Origin: Clostridium sp.
GTDB taxonomy: Bacteria > Bacillota > Clostridia > Lachnospirales > Lachnospiraceae
DNA: 44,934 bases
NCBI GenBank assembly: GCA_021770825.1
Contig: JAETQD010000021.1
Coordinates: 1-44,934 of the forward strand
Direction of reading: 5' to 3'
Part shown: positions 7,934 to 16,315 of the stretch, in pieces
How positions within the stretch are numbered: the first letter of the stretch is position 1
Layout: every line of letters starts with the position of its first letter
Notes under the pieces: generated by a model
Told to the model about the DNA's origin: nothing
Databases searched by the model: none
The model's input: the letters and a program-made list of their open reading frames with translations, nothing else
Position numbers and translations under genes: made by a program

Positions 7934-7959
7934 AAGGCCGGCGAAAAAACGCCGGCCTT
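7934..7959 (-). terminator. Stem-loop downstream of the DUF1847 gene
   Basis: Arms AAGGCCGGCG (7934-7943) and CGCCGGCCTT (7950-7959) are perfect 10-base complements around a 6-base loop. It lies 12 bases past the DUF1847 stop codon. The following T-tract is short on the minus strand, but the stem is very strong. Confidence 0.8.
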
Positions 7960-7970
7960 GATATCATATG

Positions 7971-8588
7971 TTACAGTCTGTTTTTAAAATACCCGTCCGC
8001 ACAGTAAATGGCTCCCACCGGATTGTGGGCCAGAACGCGGTCCTTGGCCACCAGCGTGGTCACCATGGCATCGGAATAGCGGTAAAACAGGGAGTCATGG
8101 CCCACACAAAGTCCCAGGGCCACATTGAACTCCGTCTTCTGCTCATTTAAAAGCTTGGCCTGGAGAATGGGGTTGCACATGGCCTCATACTGGCCGGGAT
8201 TTAACTTCTTCTCTTCGGAAACGCCAACCTCGCACTTGTCCACGCCGCCGGACTTACAGACCGCGGAAACCACCGTAAGGCCTTCCCGTCTCATCAGGTC
8301 TGCCACCACCTTGGCTTCCTTATAAAGGCCGATACAGAAAGCCAGTCCGATCTTTTTATACCCCAGGCGCTTGCAGAATTCAATGGTCTCCTTTAATCTG
8401 GGCCACTGGCAGTAGCCGTCATGCTCAATTTCCGAGGAGGTCACAAAAAACGGCTGGATTTCCGGCTTTTGATACTCCTTTTTTGCCTCCTCCACCAGGC
8501 TTTCCTGTCTGATGGGGCAGTTCTTCGGCATGTTTTTATGCTCCGAATCCCTGCACGCGTGAATGGTACAGCTTGCACATGTATACAT
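7971..8588 (-). CDS. DUF1847 domain protein, metal-binding
   Basis: A 205-residue protein with the DUF1847 layout. It has an N-terminal cysteine cluster MYTCASCTIHACRD...CPIR (C4, C7, C12, C24), then KRLGYKKIGLAFCIGLYKEA, and later cysteines in SAVCKSGGVDKC, MCNPI and ALGLCVGHDS. The many spaced cysteines argue for a bound metal or iron-sulfur centre. The family is common in anaerobic clostridia and methanogens; its function is not established. It is a single gene with its own strong terminator. Confidence 0.85.
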   Translation of the reverse strand: MYTCASCTIHACRDSEHKNMPKNCPIRQESLVEEAKKEYQKPEIQPFFVTSSEIEHDGYCQWPRLKETIEFCKRLGYKKIGLAFCIGLYKEAKVVADLMRREGLTVVSAVCKSGGVDKCEVGVSEEKKLNPGQYEAMCNPILQAKLLNEQKTEFNVALGLCVGHDSLFYRYSDAMVTTLVAKDRVLAHNPVGAIYCADGYFKNRL

Positions 8589-8653
8589 CGTCTTCTCTCC
8601 TTTTCATATTTCTTGGCAAATCCCCGGGCATCTCCCGCGGCCTTTGCATAACG

Positions 8654-9508
8654 TTACAGCTTCGTTCTTCCTCCGGCCCCTGTCATCTGCTCCCAGGAAT
8701 CCATACGGATTCTGTTTCCCAGAATCCGTTCTGCATTTTTCCCCAGCATCATCGCCTTTTCCGTCTCAGAAAAGCAGGAATTTTTAATGAATTCAATGGC
8801 CGCCTTCTGGGTCCCATAGGGAAAATCGCTTCCAAAGACCACACGTTCCGGCCCCATGGCCTCCACCATCCGCTCAAAATCATCCTTTTCCTGCCGCTCT
8901 GCGCTCATGGCCGTATCAATGTAGACATTTTCCGGGAACCGGTACAAAAGCGTCTCCGCCTCCGAATCCATGGATCTGCCGCCCATATGGGCCAGAATCA
9001 CCGGAACATCAGGAAGCAGCCGGATAATCCTTGCTGCTCCATCGGGATACAGGTCATAGGGCCGTTTCATTCTGGCGCTTCCACAGTGGATCAGGACCGG
9101 AAATCCCAGGAGGTTGATATGGCGCCACATGGGATCATACTTCTCCTCATCCAGCTTCACCGCCTGAAAGGGCGGATGAAATTTAATTCCGGACATTCCC
9201 ATGTCCTTAAGCTTTTCAATTTCCTCCTGAACATTATCGCAGTCCGGATGAAGCCCGCCGAAGGAAATCAGGTTCGGCCTCATGATCTCCCTGGCAAACC
9301 GGTTTACATCGGTCACATTGGCCGGCTTTGTCACCACATGGAGAACGGCCGATAAGGCCACATGTTCCTCTTCCATACGCTTTAACAGATTTTCCTTCAC
9401 CGGGAGCTTTTCGTAATCATCATGCTCTCTTCCCGCCACCTTCATGGCCCGCCTGGCCAGCGTGGCCGGATAGATATGTGTGTGAAGGTCTATAATTCGT
9501 TCGTCCAT
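8654..9508 (-). CDS. Amidohydrolase-2 family metal-dependent hydrolase
   Basis: A 284-residue TIM-barrel hydrolase of the amidohydrolase-2 (PF04909) group. Metal-ligand motifs are IDLHTHIYP (H-x-H near the N-terminus), GIKFHPPF, VLIHCG, VILAHMGG and FGSDFPYG (the catalytic Asp). This group includes decarboxylases and lactonases; the reaction here is not predictable. The C-terminal QKAAIEFIKN followed by LGKNAERILG is typical. Its start overlaps the DUF975 gene by 19 bases, so both are translated from one transcript. Confidence 0.85.
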   Translation of the reverse strand: MDERIIDLHTHIYPATLARRAMKVAGREHDDYEKLPVKENLLKRMEEEHVALSAVLHVVTKPANVTDVNRFAREIMRPNLISFGGLHPDCDNVQEEIEKLKDMGMSGIKFHPPFQAVKLDEEKYDPMWRHINLLGFPVLIHCGSARMKRPYDLYPDGAARIIRLLPDVPVILAHMGGRSMDSEAETLLYRFPENVYIDTAMSAERQEKDDFERMVEAMGPERVVFGSDFPYGTQKAAIEFIKNSCFSETEKAMMLGKNAERILGNRIRMDSWEQMTGAGGRTKL

Positions 9509-10296
9509 TCTTCGTTGTCTCTTTCTTCAAATTCCCCGTATTCCCCATATTGCTGCTCCATCCGCACGCTCAGATAGAAATGGGCCAGAGTACATAACAT
9601 ATAGGGCATCACCCACAGAGCCCCGATTCCCATGGAAAGGTAAATCAGGGGAATCCATCCCAAAAAACTCATCCACAGCAAAAAAAGCCTGAACTTGTTG
9701 CCCTGCATCATCCTTCGGCTGCCCCGGAGACATTCCACGATCTTCCTGTCCGGATTCTCAATCATCAGACACATGGCCTGGGAATACTGCAGCAGCACCC
9801 ATAAGGCCGGCACATAACCCAGAAGAAAAACCAGAGGATTTCCATATCCCCGTGTCAGGGTCAGTGCAATATCTATCATTCCAAATGGCAGACCCACGGC
9901 AATCTGAATGAGAAACTGCAGTAAAACAAGCCCCACAAACCGAATCCCCCGGTTTTTAAAGGCATAAAACACATCGCCCACATCCACCGGCCTTGCCTGG
10001 GCGATTTCCAGAAACATCCGCGTATATCCGGCACCGAAAAGGCTGCTGAAGATGACCATTCCAAAATAAATCACAGCCACAAGCCCGAAAAGTCCTATGG
10101 CATAAAAGAACCTGGATCTTTCCCCAAACCCCAGCATGGTCCCAAGAAAAAGAAAAAACGCCGCGGCTGCATAAAAGACAAACACAAATACCATGGAGAA
10201 GACTCCTATGAGAATCTGGCTCCCCACCACGGTCCCGTAATGTCCCTGAAGGGACTGCCTGGCCCGCAGCTTCATGATTTTATATGTGGTTTTCAA
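9490..10296 (-). CDS. DUF975 integral membrane protein
   Basis: A 268-residue membrane protein starting MKTTYKIMKLRARQSLQGHY, the signature start of DUF975. About five or six membrane segments are visible, including ILIGVFSMVFVFVFYAAAAF, FYAIGLFGLVAVIYFGMVIF, FVGLVLLQFLIQIAVGL and FLLWMSFLGWIPLIYLSMGI. The conserved motif YSQAMCLMIENPDRKIVECL is present before the last helices. It ends with an acidic tail. Function unknown. Overlaps the following amidohydrolase gene. Confidence 0.88.
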   Translation of the reverse strand: MKTTYKIMKLRARQSLQGHYGTVVGSQILIGVFSMVFVFVFYAAAAFFLFLGTMLGFGERSRFFYAIGLFGLVAVIYFGMVIFSSLFGAGYTRMFLEIAQARPVDVGDVFYAFKNRGIRFVGLVLLQFLIQIAVGLPFGMIDIALTLTRGYGNPLVFLLGYVPALWVLLQYSQAMCLMIENPDRKIVECLRGSRRMMQGNKFRLFLLWMSFLGWIPLIYLSMGIGALWVMPYMLCTLAHFYLSVRMEQQYGEYGEFEERDNEEWTNEL

Positions 10297-10320
10297 ACCT
10301 CTTCCCCCTTTCCGTTTTCA

Positions 10321-10566
10321 TCAGGCTGCATGGGCCAGTACTGCTGCCCATGCAATAAAAAATCCAAAGGACAAAAGAAGTCCGATACTCCCTGTAATCA
10401 CGCCTGTCCTGGCGCAGAAGTCCATTTTTTCTCCGGTTCTTGAAAGAAGGCCGAAAATCAGTGCCATGGCCGAGGCCGCCATTCCCGGAAAACAGGCACA
10501 GGAAAATACAATGCCTCCGATTCCCAAAATCATGGACGCCTTTGCCATACTGCTGCTTTCTCCCAT
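10321..10566 (-). CDS. Small membrane protein, DUF4190-like
   Basis: An 81-residue protein with two hydrophobic segments (ASMILGIGGIVFSCACFPGM and TGVITGSIGLLLSFGFFIAW) separated by a short polar loop GLLSRTGEKMDF. This layout, with a glycine-rich first helix, is typical of DUF4190-type proteins that accompany DUF975 genes. The start at 10566 is preferred because GGGGG lies six bases upstream; an earlier in-frame ATG two codons before lies inside that ribosome site. It is 24 bases upstream of the DUF975 gene, in the same operon. Confidence 0.7.
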   Translation of the reverse strand: MGESSSMAKASMILGIGGIVFSCACFPGMAASAMALIFGLLSRTGEKMDFCARTGVITGSIGLLLSFGFFIAWAAVLAHAA

Positions 10567-10650
10567 AACCATCCCCCTTTCTTTCCTTACTATCTTACCA
10601 TTTTTCCCCAGCCTTGTAAACAGCGCAAGTACACAGCCCGGCATACCAAA

Positions 10651-10684
10651 AGCGCCGGAAACGGGAATCTCCCGCTCCGGCGCT
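10651..10684 (-). terminator. Terminator of the threonine aldolase operon
   Basis: Arms AGCGCCGGA (10651-10659) and TCCGGCGCT (10676-10684), with an inner CGGGA/TCCCG stem, followed on the minus strand by TTTTGG. It begins about 20 bases past the end of the aldolase gene and closes the sigma-54-driven operon. Confidence 0.85.
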
Positions 10685-10704
10685 GGCTCATCTATCCATA
10701 AACC

Positions 10705-11739
10705 CTATGCAATTTCTCCATCCAGCGTCTGCATGATCTGGATTGCACGTTCCACATCGTCATCGCTGATGCCCCGGTAAAGCACCAGGCGCACACGGTT
10801 TCCGTCCACCGGCCCCGCAAGGACTCCTTTTTCCTCCAGTCTTCGGCAGTAGACTTCTGCATCCATGTCCTTCATTTCCAGCATCACAATATTAGTTTCC
10901 ACCGGCTCCTGCGGTTTTATGTGCTTCAGATTCTGAAGACCTTTGGCCATTTTTCCGGCGTGGATATGATCTTCTTTGAGCCTGTCCGTAAGATTCTTTA
11001 AAGCATACAGAGCCGGGGCGGCCATGACACCAGCCTGACGCATTCCGCCGCCCAGGTGCTTTTGGGTCAGCCGCAGCTCATTAATAAATGACTGATCGCC
11101 GCAGACCAGAGAGCCAAAGGGTGCCCCGATTCCCTTTGAAACGCAGAACATCACGGAATCCGTATACTGGGCAATTTCATGGACCGGAACGCCGAGACCT
11201 AAGGCTGCGTTAAAAAGTCTTGCTCCGTCCAGATGGACCTTCACACCGTGGCTTTTGGCGATTTCATACAGCCTCTTGTGAAGCTCCATGGGCAGGCACC
11301 TTCCTCCATGGGCATTGTGGGTATTTTCAAGCTGAAGCACGCGGATTTTTTCTGTTTCCATGATTCGTTCCACGGATTCCGGAATGGGAAATCCGTTCTG
11401 GCCGCATTCACAGAAAACTGCCTCCACCTGGCCGAACCGCGGTTCAAAAACGAACTGCTCTGTCCGGTAAGTATGGTTCATTCTGTCGATCAGCACCTTG
11501 TCATGGGGACGGCACCAGGTCAGAAGAGCCGCCGAATTTCCCATGGTCCCGGAGCAGAGGAAGGCCGCCGCTTCCTTTTTCAAAAGATCTGCCGCATAGT
11601 CCTCCAGTTCATTTACCGTGGGATCTCCGCCCCGGCCGGTTTCATCCAGCCGTCCGGCATCTCCAAAGGAAGCCGTCAAAATACTCTGAAGCATCCCGGA
11701 ATCCGGCTTTGTAAGCGTATCGCTCCTCAAATCAATCAT
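10705..11739 (-). CDS. ltaE: Low-specificity L-threonine aldolase
   Basis: A 344-residue fold-type I PLP enzyme of the GLY1/LtaE family, cleaving L-threonine and L-allo-threonine to glycine and acetaldehyde. It opens MIDLRSDTLTKPDSGML. Active-site features are the FLCSGTMGNSAAL phosphate loop (about 60-72), the stacking His in DRMNHTY (H89), D171 and R174 in HLDGARLF, and the PLP lysine K202 in CVSKGIGAPFGS. Length is normal. It is the last gene of the operon, 7 bases after the symporter gene, which implies that symporter, racemase-like enzyme and aldolase share one substrate route. Confidence 0.93.
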   Translation of the reverse strand: MIDLRSDTLTKPDSGMLQSILTASFGDAGRLDETGRGGDPTVNELEDYAADLLKKEAAAFLCSGTMGNSAALLTWCRPHDKVLIDRMNHTYRTEQFVFEPRFGQVEAVFCECGQNGFPIPESVERIMETEKIRVLQLENTHNAHGGRCLPMELHKRLYEIAKSHGVKVHLDGARLFNAALGLGVPVHEIAQYTDSVMFCVSKGIGAPFGSLVCGDQSFINELRLTQKHLGGGMRQAGVMAAPALYALKNLTDRLKEDHIHAGKMAKGLQNLKHIKPQEPVETNIVMLEMKDMDAEVYCRRLEEKGVLAGPVDGNRVRLVLYRGISDDDVERAIQIMQTLDGEIA

Positions 11740-11746
11740 AGCTTAA

Positions 11747-12973
11747 TCACCCCTGTTCCTTTTTAAGACGTTTTTTCTCCCAATGGTCAATGACTACGGT
11801 TGCGGAAAGGTCACCCATGACGCTCATGCTGGTGGTTCCCATGTCAAACAGCCGGTAGAAGCCGCCGATGAGAGCGATGATTTCCAGAGGAAGATTCATT
11901 GCCGCTGCCACCACCATAAGACGCATGATACCGCCTCCCGGTACGCCGCTGCTTCCCGATGTTACCAGTGTGTTTAAAATTACAATGTTGAAAATCTGTC
12001 CAAAGGTCAGATCAATGCCGATGGCCTGGGCGCAAAACAGCATCACAACGCCGCCAAGGATGGCGCCTCCGTCCTGATTCATGGTGGAACCCAGCGGGAT
12101 ACTGAAGCCTGAAATGGCATCCGATACTCCAAACTTCTCCTCAGCCACCTTCATGTTGACCGGAACGGTTGCAGCGCTGGAACAGGTGCTGACTGCCATG
12201 GAAAAGGTTTCAAATCCCCTCTTGCAGAAATCGAGGGGCGTGATTCCGGTTGCCGCCCACAGAAACAGTGTATACACAGCCAGGAAATGAATCAGACAGC
12301 CTGCATAGAAGGTAAGCAGAAGCTTTGACATGCTGCCGATAAAATTAATTCCATAGGTTCCCATGGCTGCTGCCATCAGGCAGAAAACTCCAACCGGGGC
12401 AAATTTCATGGAAATGCCGATAATGGACATGACCAGGTCAGCCATGGCGGAGAACCATTCGCGGACCGGCTTTCTCTTTTCCTCCGGCATAAACACAATA
12501 CCAACACCGATGATGATGGAACTCACCAGTACCTTCAGCATATCCGCAGACGAATAGCTGTTAAAAATGTTATCAGAAAACAGCGACAGCACAAAGGCCT
12601 GCAGCGTCGGCAATTCAGCCACCTCTGTGGCGGTATCTCCCGTCTGCTGGAATACAAATCCGATTCCGGGCTGGAACACCTTTCCAACGACAATTCCCAA
12701 TACAGCGGCGATCACAGTGGTCACCAGATAAAAGGCCACAACCCGGACACCAATACGTCCCAGGGTCTTTGGATTGTCCATGCTGGATATGCCGCGCACC
12801 AGCATGCAGACCACCGTTGGTACCAGGAACATTTTAACCATGTTGAGCCATACGGTTCCTATGAACTGGATTTTTGCAGCATTTTCTCCGACCACCATTC
12901 CAACAATCGCTCCCAGTACCATAGCCAGCATGGTTTGAGTGGCAAGACTCATCTTTTTTGTTCCGTTCTTCAT
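11747..12973 (-). CDS. Dicarboxylate/amino acid:cation symporter (DAACS, SLC1 type)
   Basis: A 408-residue secondary transporter of the GltP/SstT/DctA family. It starts with hydrophobic segment ATQTMLAMVLGAIVGMVVG and shows the family hallmarks: a serine-rich re-entrant loop (VSTCSSAATVPVN, about 275-287), SIPLGSTMNQDGGAI (HP1/TM7 region, NMDGT-like motif here NQDGG) and SGSSGVPGGGI (HP2). Substrates of the family are glutamate, aspartate, serine/threonine or C4-dicarboxylates, with Na+ or H+. Neighbouring genes favour threonine, serine or a related amino acid. It lies between the racemase-like and aldolase genes. Confidence 0.92.
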   Translation of the reverse strand: MKNGTKKMSLATQTMLAMVLGAIVGMVVGENAAKIQFIGTVWLNMVKMFLVPTVVCMLVRGISSMDNPKTLGRIGVRVVAFYLVTTVIAAVLGIVVGKVFQPGIGFVFQQTGDTATEVAELPTLQAFVLSLFSDNIFNSYSSADMLKVLVSSIIIGVGIVFMPEEKRKPVREWFSAMADLVMSIIGISMKFAPVGVFCLMAAAMGTYGINFIGSMSKLLLTFYAGCLIHFLAVYTLFLWAATGITPLDFCKRGFETFSMAVSTCSSAATVPVNMKVAEEKFGVSDAISGFSIPLGSTMNQDGGAILGGVVMLFCAQAIGIDLTFGQIFNIVILNTLVTSGSSGVPGGGIMRLMVVAAAMNLPLEIIALIGGFYRLFDMGTTSMSVMGDLSATVVIDHWEKKRLKKEQG

Positions 12974-13000
12974 GCTCTTTCCTCCTTTTTGTTATTTGCT

Positions 13001-14188
13001 TTAGAAAACCACAGGAACATCCCCATAGGTCATGCTGTATGGTTTTCCATCCTTATAGTAAACTCTTGAAATGTGTGGAGTGAAGGAGGTCCAAAATTCC
13101 TCTCTTGTCTTTCCCCACTGTTTAAGAAGAGATTCCATGGTAATTTCCTCATCTTTCTGGGAACCAAAAATCACCACTTCATCGCCTTCTTTGGCTTCCG
13201 GGCAATTTGTCAAATCCAGAATCGTATGTTCCAGACAGATGGCGCTTGCAATGGGAACTCTTTTTCCATGTACCAGCACATACCCGCCATCGGCATGCTT
13301 GGGACTGATACCATCTCCAATGCCTCCTGCCATAATTCCAATCCGTTTCGGTGTCTGAAGCTTTACGGGAGAAAATTCCGGCCCGAATTTCCCTCCAATC
13401 ACTTCATTCACATGAAGAATCCGGCTTTTAAGCGCCGTCATCGGCGGTTTAATGTCCGGATGACCTGGCCGCCTCTCCAGGGGCGAGAATCCCCAAATCG
13501 CCCGTCCGGGACAGATTCCCGTCATCCGGATCCCCGGATATGCAATACTGGCGGGAGTATTGGCAAGCTGCAAAAACGGAATGGTTTCTGCATCCTCTCC
13601 GATTCCCTTCAGTGCATTCTGGAACCGTTCATACTGCCACATGGGATATTCCATCTCTTCCGGCTTCTTTTCATCCGGCCAGTCCGATTTGCACATATGG
13701 CTGTATACACCGCTTACTTTTATATTGGGATATTTTTTTATCTCCTTATAGAGTTCTGGAAATTTCTCTGCATTAATCCCCAGGCGGCCCCGCCCGGTGT
13801 CAATCTTTATGAAGATCTCCATGGTGTCCTTGGCTGCCTGTGACAGAGCTTTCACCTGGTCCATGTTAAAGACGGTGGGAATCAGGCCATATTCTGCAAA
13901 GAAACGGGCTCCATCCGGAATATGGCAGCTTCCAAAAATAAGAAGCTTTGCCTTCACCCCGTTTTCCCGGAGAAGGATTCCCTCGTCCACACTCCCTACA
14001 CCCAGATAATCGGCTCCGCATTCTTCCAATACCTGACCGCACTGCACAATTCCATGACCGTACGCATTGGCTTTCACAGCCGGCATGATTTTTATATCTC
14101 CTACCATCTCTTTCAGTGCATTGAAATTTCCTTTCAGCCTGTCCAAATCAATCTCCAGCCACAGACTCCTCCTTAAGTGTTCTACCAT
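13001..14188 (-). CDS. Alanine-racemase-fold PLP enzyme with altered active site
   Basis: A 395-residue fold-type III PLP protein. The PLP lysine K39 is in PAVKANAYGHG, and KIDTGRGRLG (129-138) and GVYSHMCKSD (160-169) match racemase motifs. Several other residues do not. By my hand alignment to the Geobacillus enzyme, the Arg that contacts the pyridine nitrogen (R219) falls on Cys226 in GICPGRAIWG. The catalytic Tyr of the GYxDG motif (Y265) is Ile290 in AGGIGDGI. The phosphate-binding Tyr354 is Phe369 in WTSFTPHISR. So this may be a different reaction on an amino acid rather than alanine racemisation. The start at 14188 has GGGAGG 7 bases upstream. It is the first gene of the sigma-54 operon. 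Confidence 0.82.
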   Translation of the reverse strand: MVEHLRRSLWLEIDLDRLKGNFNALKEMVGDIKIMPAVKANAYGHGIVQCGQVLEECGADYLGVGSVDEGILLRENGVKAKLLIFGSCHIPDGARFFAEYGLIPTVFNMDQVKALSQAAKDTMEIFIKIDTGRGRLGINAEKFPELYKEIKKYPNIKVSGVYSHMCKSDWPDEKKPEEMEYPMWQYERFQNALKGIGEDAETIPFLQLANTPASIAYPGIRMTGICPGRAIWGFSPLERRPGHPDIKPPMTALKSRILHVNEVIGGKFGPEFSPVKLQTPKRIGIMAGGIGDGISPKHADGGYVLVHGKRVPIASAICLEHTILDLTNCPEAKEGDEVVIFGSQKDEEITMESLLKQWGKTREEFWTSFTPHISRVYYKDGKPYSMTYGDVPVVF

Positions 14189-14231
14189 ACAATACCTCCC
14201 TGTCATTTTTATCATTTTCACTTTTTTATTG

Positions 14232-14248
14232 AGCAATTCCCATGCCAA
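14232..14248 (-). promoter_or_regulatory. Sigma-54 (-24/-12) promoter of the racemase-symporter-aldolase operon
   Basis: On the minus strand the sequence reads TTGGCATGGGAATTGCT. This fits the consensus YTGGCAYGNNNNTTGCW at every fixed position, with the required spacing between GG and GC. Transcription would start near 14220, leaving a leader of about 33 bases with the GGGAGG ribosome site. The promoter faces away from the sigma-54 activator gene, the usual arrangement. Confidence 0.9.
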
Positions 14249-14300
14249 ATCCATTTTTTCTTCTTTTTATATCGTTTTTTATATTTTATTGTCATTTTTT

Positions 14301-14337
14301 TGAACATTATTGTTGTTTTTCTGAACATTTTACTGTT
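14301..14337. promoter_or_regulatory. Paired candidate activator-binding sites (upstream activating sequences)
   Basis: Two copies of TGAACATT (14301-14308 and 14322-14329) start exactly 21 bases apart, two helical turns. Each continues into TGTT to form a dyad: AACA-N4-TGTT (14303-14314) and AACA-N6-TGTT (14324-14337). They lie 53-105 bases upstream of the -24/-12 promoter. They also overlap the likely promoter of the regulator gene, whose TATAAT is at 14337-14342, so the activator may repress itself. Confidence 0.55.
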
Positions 14338-14372
14338 ATAATGCAGGTAACCACTGAAAGGGGTGCTGAGTT

Positions 14373-16286
14373 ATGGTGTTAGATAAGCTTATGATCATTA
14401 CGAATTATGATAAATTCTACCGGACCATCCAGGAATGCTGTGCCTTTCTGGAGATTGAACCGGTTATTTTTCAATGGGAAACGGCAAGCCCGGAACTTAC
14501 TATCCGCCTGCGCGAAACCTTCGCCTCCCAGGGAAAGCCGGAGGTAATCGTTACCCGGGGAGCCCTGGCGGATATTGTTGAAACCAGCTTTCCCGATATC
14601 GTTGTTCTGCGTGCGGAACCGGATGACCTTGATATCCTGGAATCCTTAGAAGTCGCCATGGTATACGGAAAGCGGATTGGTCTTTTAATTAACACGGATT
14701 ATGGGAGAAATTATAAGATTGATGTTTTAAAACGGATTCTTGATCTGAAAGAATTGAGATTCTACTCCTTCCGTTCTGCCGAAGATATCCGAAAACGGAT
14801 TGCAGAAGGAAAAAGCGATGGTATGGATGCCATGGTGGGCGGCGGCACTTTGGGAGTCCGGACCGGAAAGGCCGTGGGCATTCCCGTCTGCTTTGCAAAC
14901 ACCAGTGTCCGCTCCCTGGAACGTGCCGTTTTACAGGCACTGTCCATCATAAACGCCCACAGCCGGGAGCGCCTTCAACTGGAGACCTTTTGGAATACCA
15001 CATCCTTAATCAGTGAGGGAATCCTGGTGCTGGAAGACAAAACTGTAATCCTTGCCAATCAGGAAATGCTGCACATCCTTGCAGCAAAAGAGGATGCCAT
15101 TTTAAATCAGCCCGTATCCCGGCTGTCCCCTTCCTATTTCAGCAATGCCATTCTCCAGTTTTTCTTTGAAGATTCCCTCCCGGAAAAGGTCCTTCCCGTC
15201 TGTGACCATAAGTACCTGGTTAAAAAACGCGGCACCCATTCCAAAGGGCAGAAGCGGCTGACTGTCTCCTTTCAAAATATCATTGATATCCAAAATCAGG
15301 AGCAGCAAATCCGTGCCGCCCTGCGGGACAAAGGCCTCTCCGCCCGCTTCCATTTTGAAGATATCAAGGGAAACAGCCCTGCCATACGGACCGCCAAGAG
15401 GAAAGCGGCTTTATACGCTGCCACCGATGCCAATATTCTCATCACCGGAGAAAACGGAACGGGAAAGGAAATGTTTGCCCAAAGCATTCACAATGCCAGC
15501 ATTCGCAAAAATAATCCCTTTGTCGCAGTCAACTGCGCCGCTATCCCTGAACCTTTGCTGGAAAGCGAGCTGTTCGGATATGAAGAAGGTTCCTTTTCCG
15601 GAGCCAAGCGCGGCGGAAAACCCGGACTGTTCGAGCTGGCCCAAAGAGGAACGCTTTTTCTTGATGAGATAAACTCTCTCCCCATTCAAGTCCAGGGAGT
15701 TTTGCTGCGCGCCATACAGGAAAAAGAAATCCGACGGATCGGTTCCCAGAAAAATCTGGCTGTGGATATACGGATTCTCTCTGCCTCCAATGTGCAGATG
15801 GATGAATTAATTGCCTCCGGCCGCTTCCGTGCAGATCTCTATTACCGCCTCAATGTTCTGAATCTCCGCCTTCCTCCTCTCTGCGAGCGGAAAGAGGACA
15901 TTCTGCCCCTGGCCGAAGTGTTTTTAAAAAAATATGCCGCCCAGTATCATCTGGAGCTTCCCGTCCTGACGAAAGAAGACAGGACCTTCCTCGTAAGCGG
16001 CACCTGGTCCGGAAATGTACGCTCCCTGGAAAATGTAATTCACCGCTACACCATCCTCCAGCATGGCCAGCACATCCCCATAAGGGAATGTATGGAGGAC
16101 CTCACCCCTTCTTCTTCCGGCCATGAAATTGCAGTCACCCCGGGAACCCTGGAAGAAATGGAAACGGAACTGATTCACCTGTACATGAAAAAGAATCATG
16201 GAAACCGCACGGAAACTGCCAGACAGTTGGGAATCTCACGAACCACCTTATGGAAAAAATTAAATCCCTGCCAGACCATCACTTGA
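14373..16286 (+). CDS. PrpR_N-type sigma-54-dependent transcriptional activator
   Basis: A 637-residue enhancer-binding protein. Residues 1-200 form a PrpR_N ligand-sensing domain (MVGGGTLGVRTGKAVGIPV near 154-172 is its hallmark), followed by a PAS-like segment (about 205-310). The AAA+ domain has Walker A GENGTGKE (359-366), the sigma-54 contact loop as GSFSGA (406-411; usually GAFTGA), Walker B GTLFLDEI (426-433) and arginine-finger segment RFRADLYYRL. A Fis-type helix-turn-helix (GNRTETARQLGISRTTLWKK) ends the protein. It should switch on the divergent operon when a metabolite, possibly the operon's substrate, binds the N-terminal domain. The Shine-Dalgarno is GAAAGGGG. Confidence 0.93.
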   Translation: MVLDKLMIITNYDKFYRTIQECCAFLEIEPVIFQWETASPELTIRLRETFASQGKPEVIVTRGALADIVETSFPDIVVLRAEPDDLDILESLEVAMVYGKRIGLLINTDYGRNYKIDVLKRILDLKELRFYSFRSAEDIRKRIAEGKSDGMDAMVGGGTLGVRTGKAVGIPVCFANTSVRSLERAVLQALSIINAHSRERLQLETFWNTTSLISEGILVLEDKTVILANQEMLHILAAKEDAILNQPVSRLSPSYFSNAILQFFFEDSLPEKVLPVCDHKYLVKKRGTHSKGQKRLTVSFQNIIDIQNQEQQIRAALRDKGLSARFHFEDIKGNSPAIRTAKRKAALYAATDANILITGENGTGKEMFAQSIHNASIRKNNPFVAVNCAAIPEPLLESELFGYEEGSFSGAKRGGKPGLFELAQRGTLFLDEINSLPIQVQGVLLRAIQEKEIRRIGSQKNLAVDIRILSASNVQMDELIASGRFRADLYYRLNVLNLRLPPLCERKEDILPLAEVFLKKYAAQYHLELPVLTKEDRTFLVSGTWSGNVRSLENVIHRYTILQHGQHIPIRECMEDLTPSSSGHEIAVTPGTLEEMETELIHLYMKKNHGNRTETARQLGISRTTLWKKLNPCQTIT

Positions 16287-16300
16287 CAGTCCGGCAGGGA
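16265..16300 (-). terminator. pepV terminator lying inside the 3' end of the regulator gene
   Basis: Arms TCCCTGCC (16265-16272) and GGCAGGGA (16293-16300), with a short inner GAC/GTC pairing. On the minus strand it is followed by TTTAATTTTTT. It lies 16 bases past the pepV stop. Because the regulator gene stops at 16286, the hairpin's left arm is also the last codons of that gene. Confidence 0.85.
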
Positions 16301-16315
16301 GTCAATATCATTCCA

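Noticed and set aside
13001-14188. Calling this gene alr (alanine racemase)
   Set aside because: Fold and PLP lysine fit, but several catalytic positions differ, so a functional name was not given.
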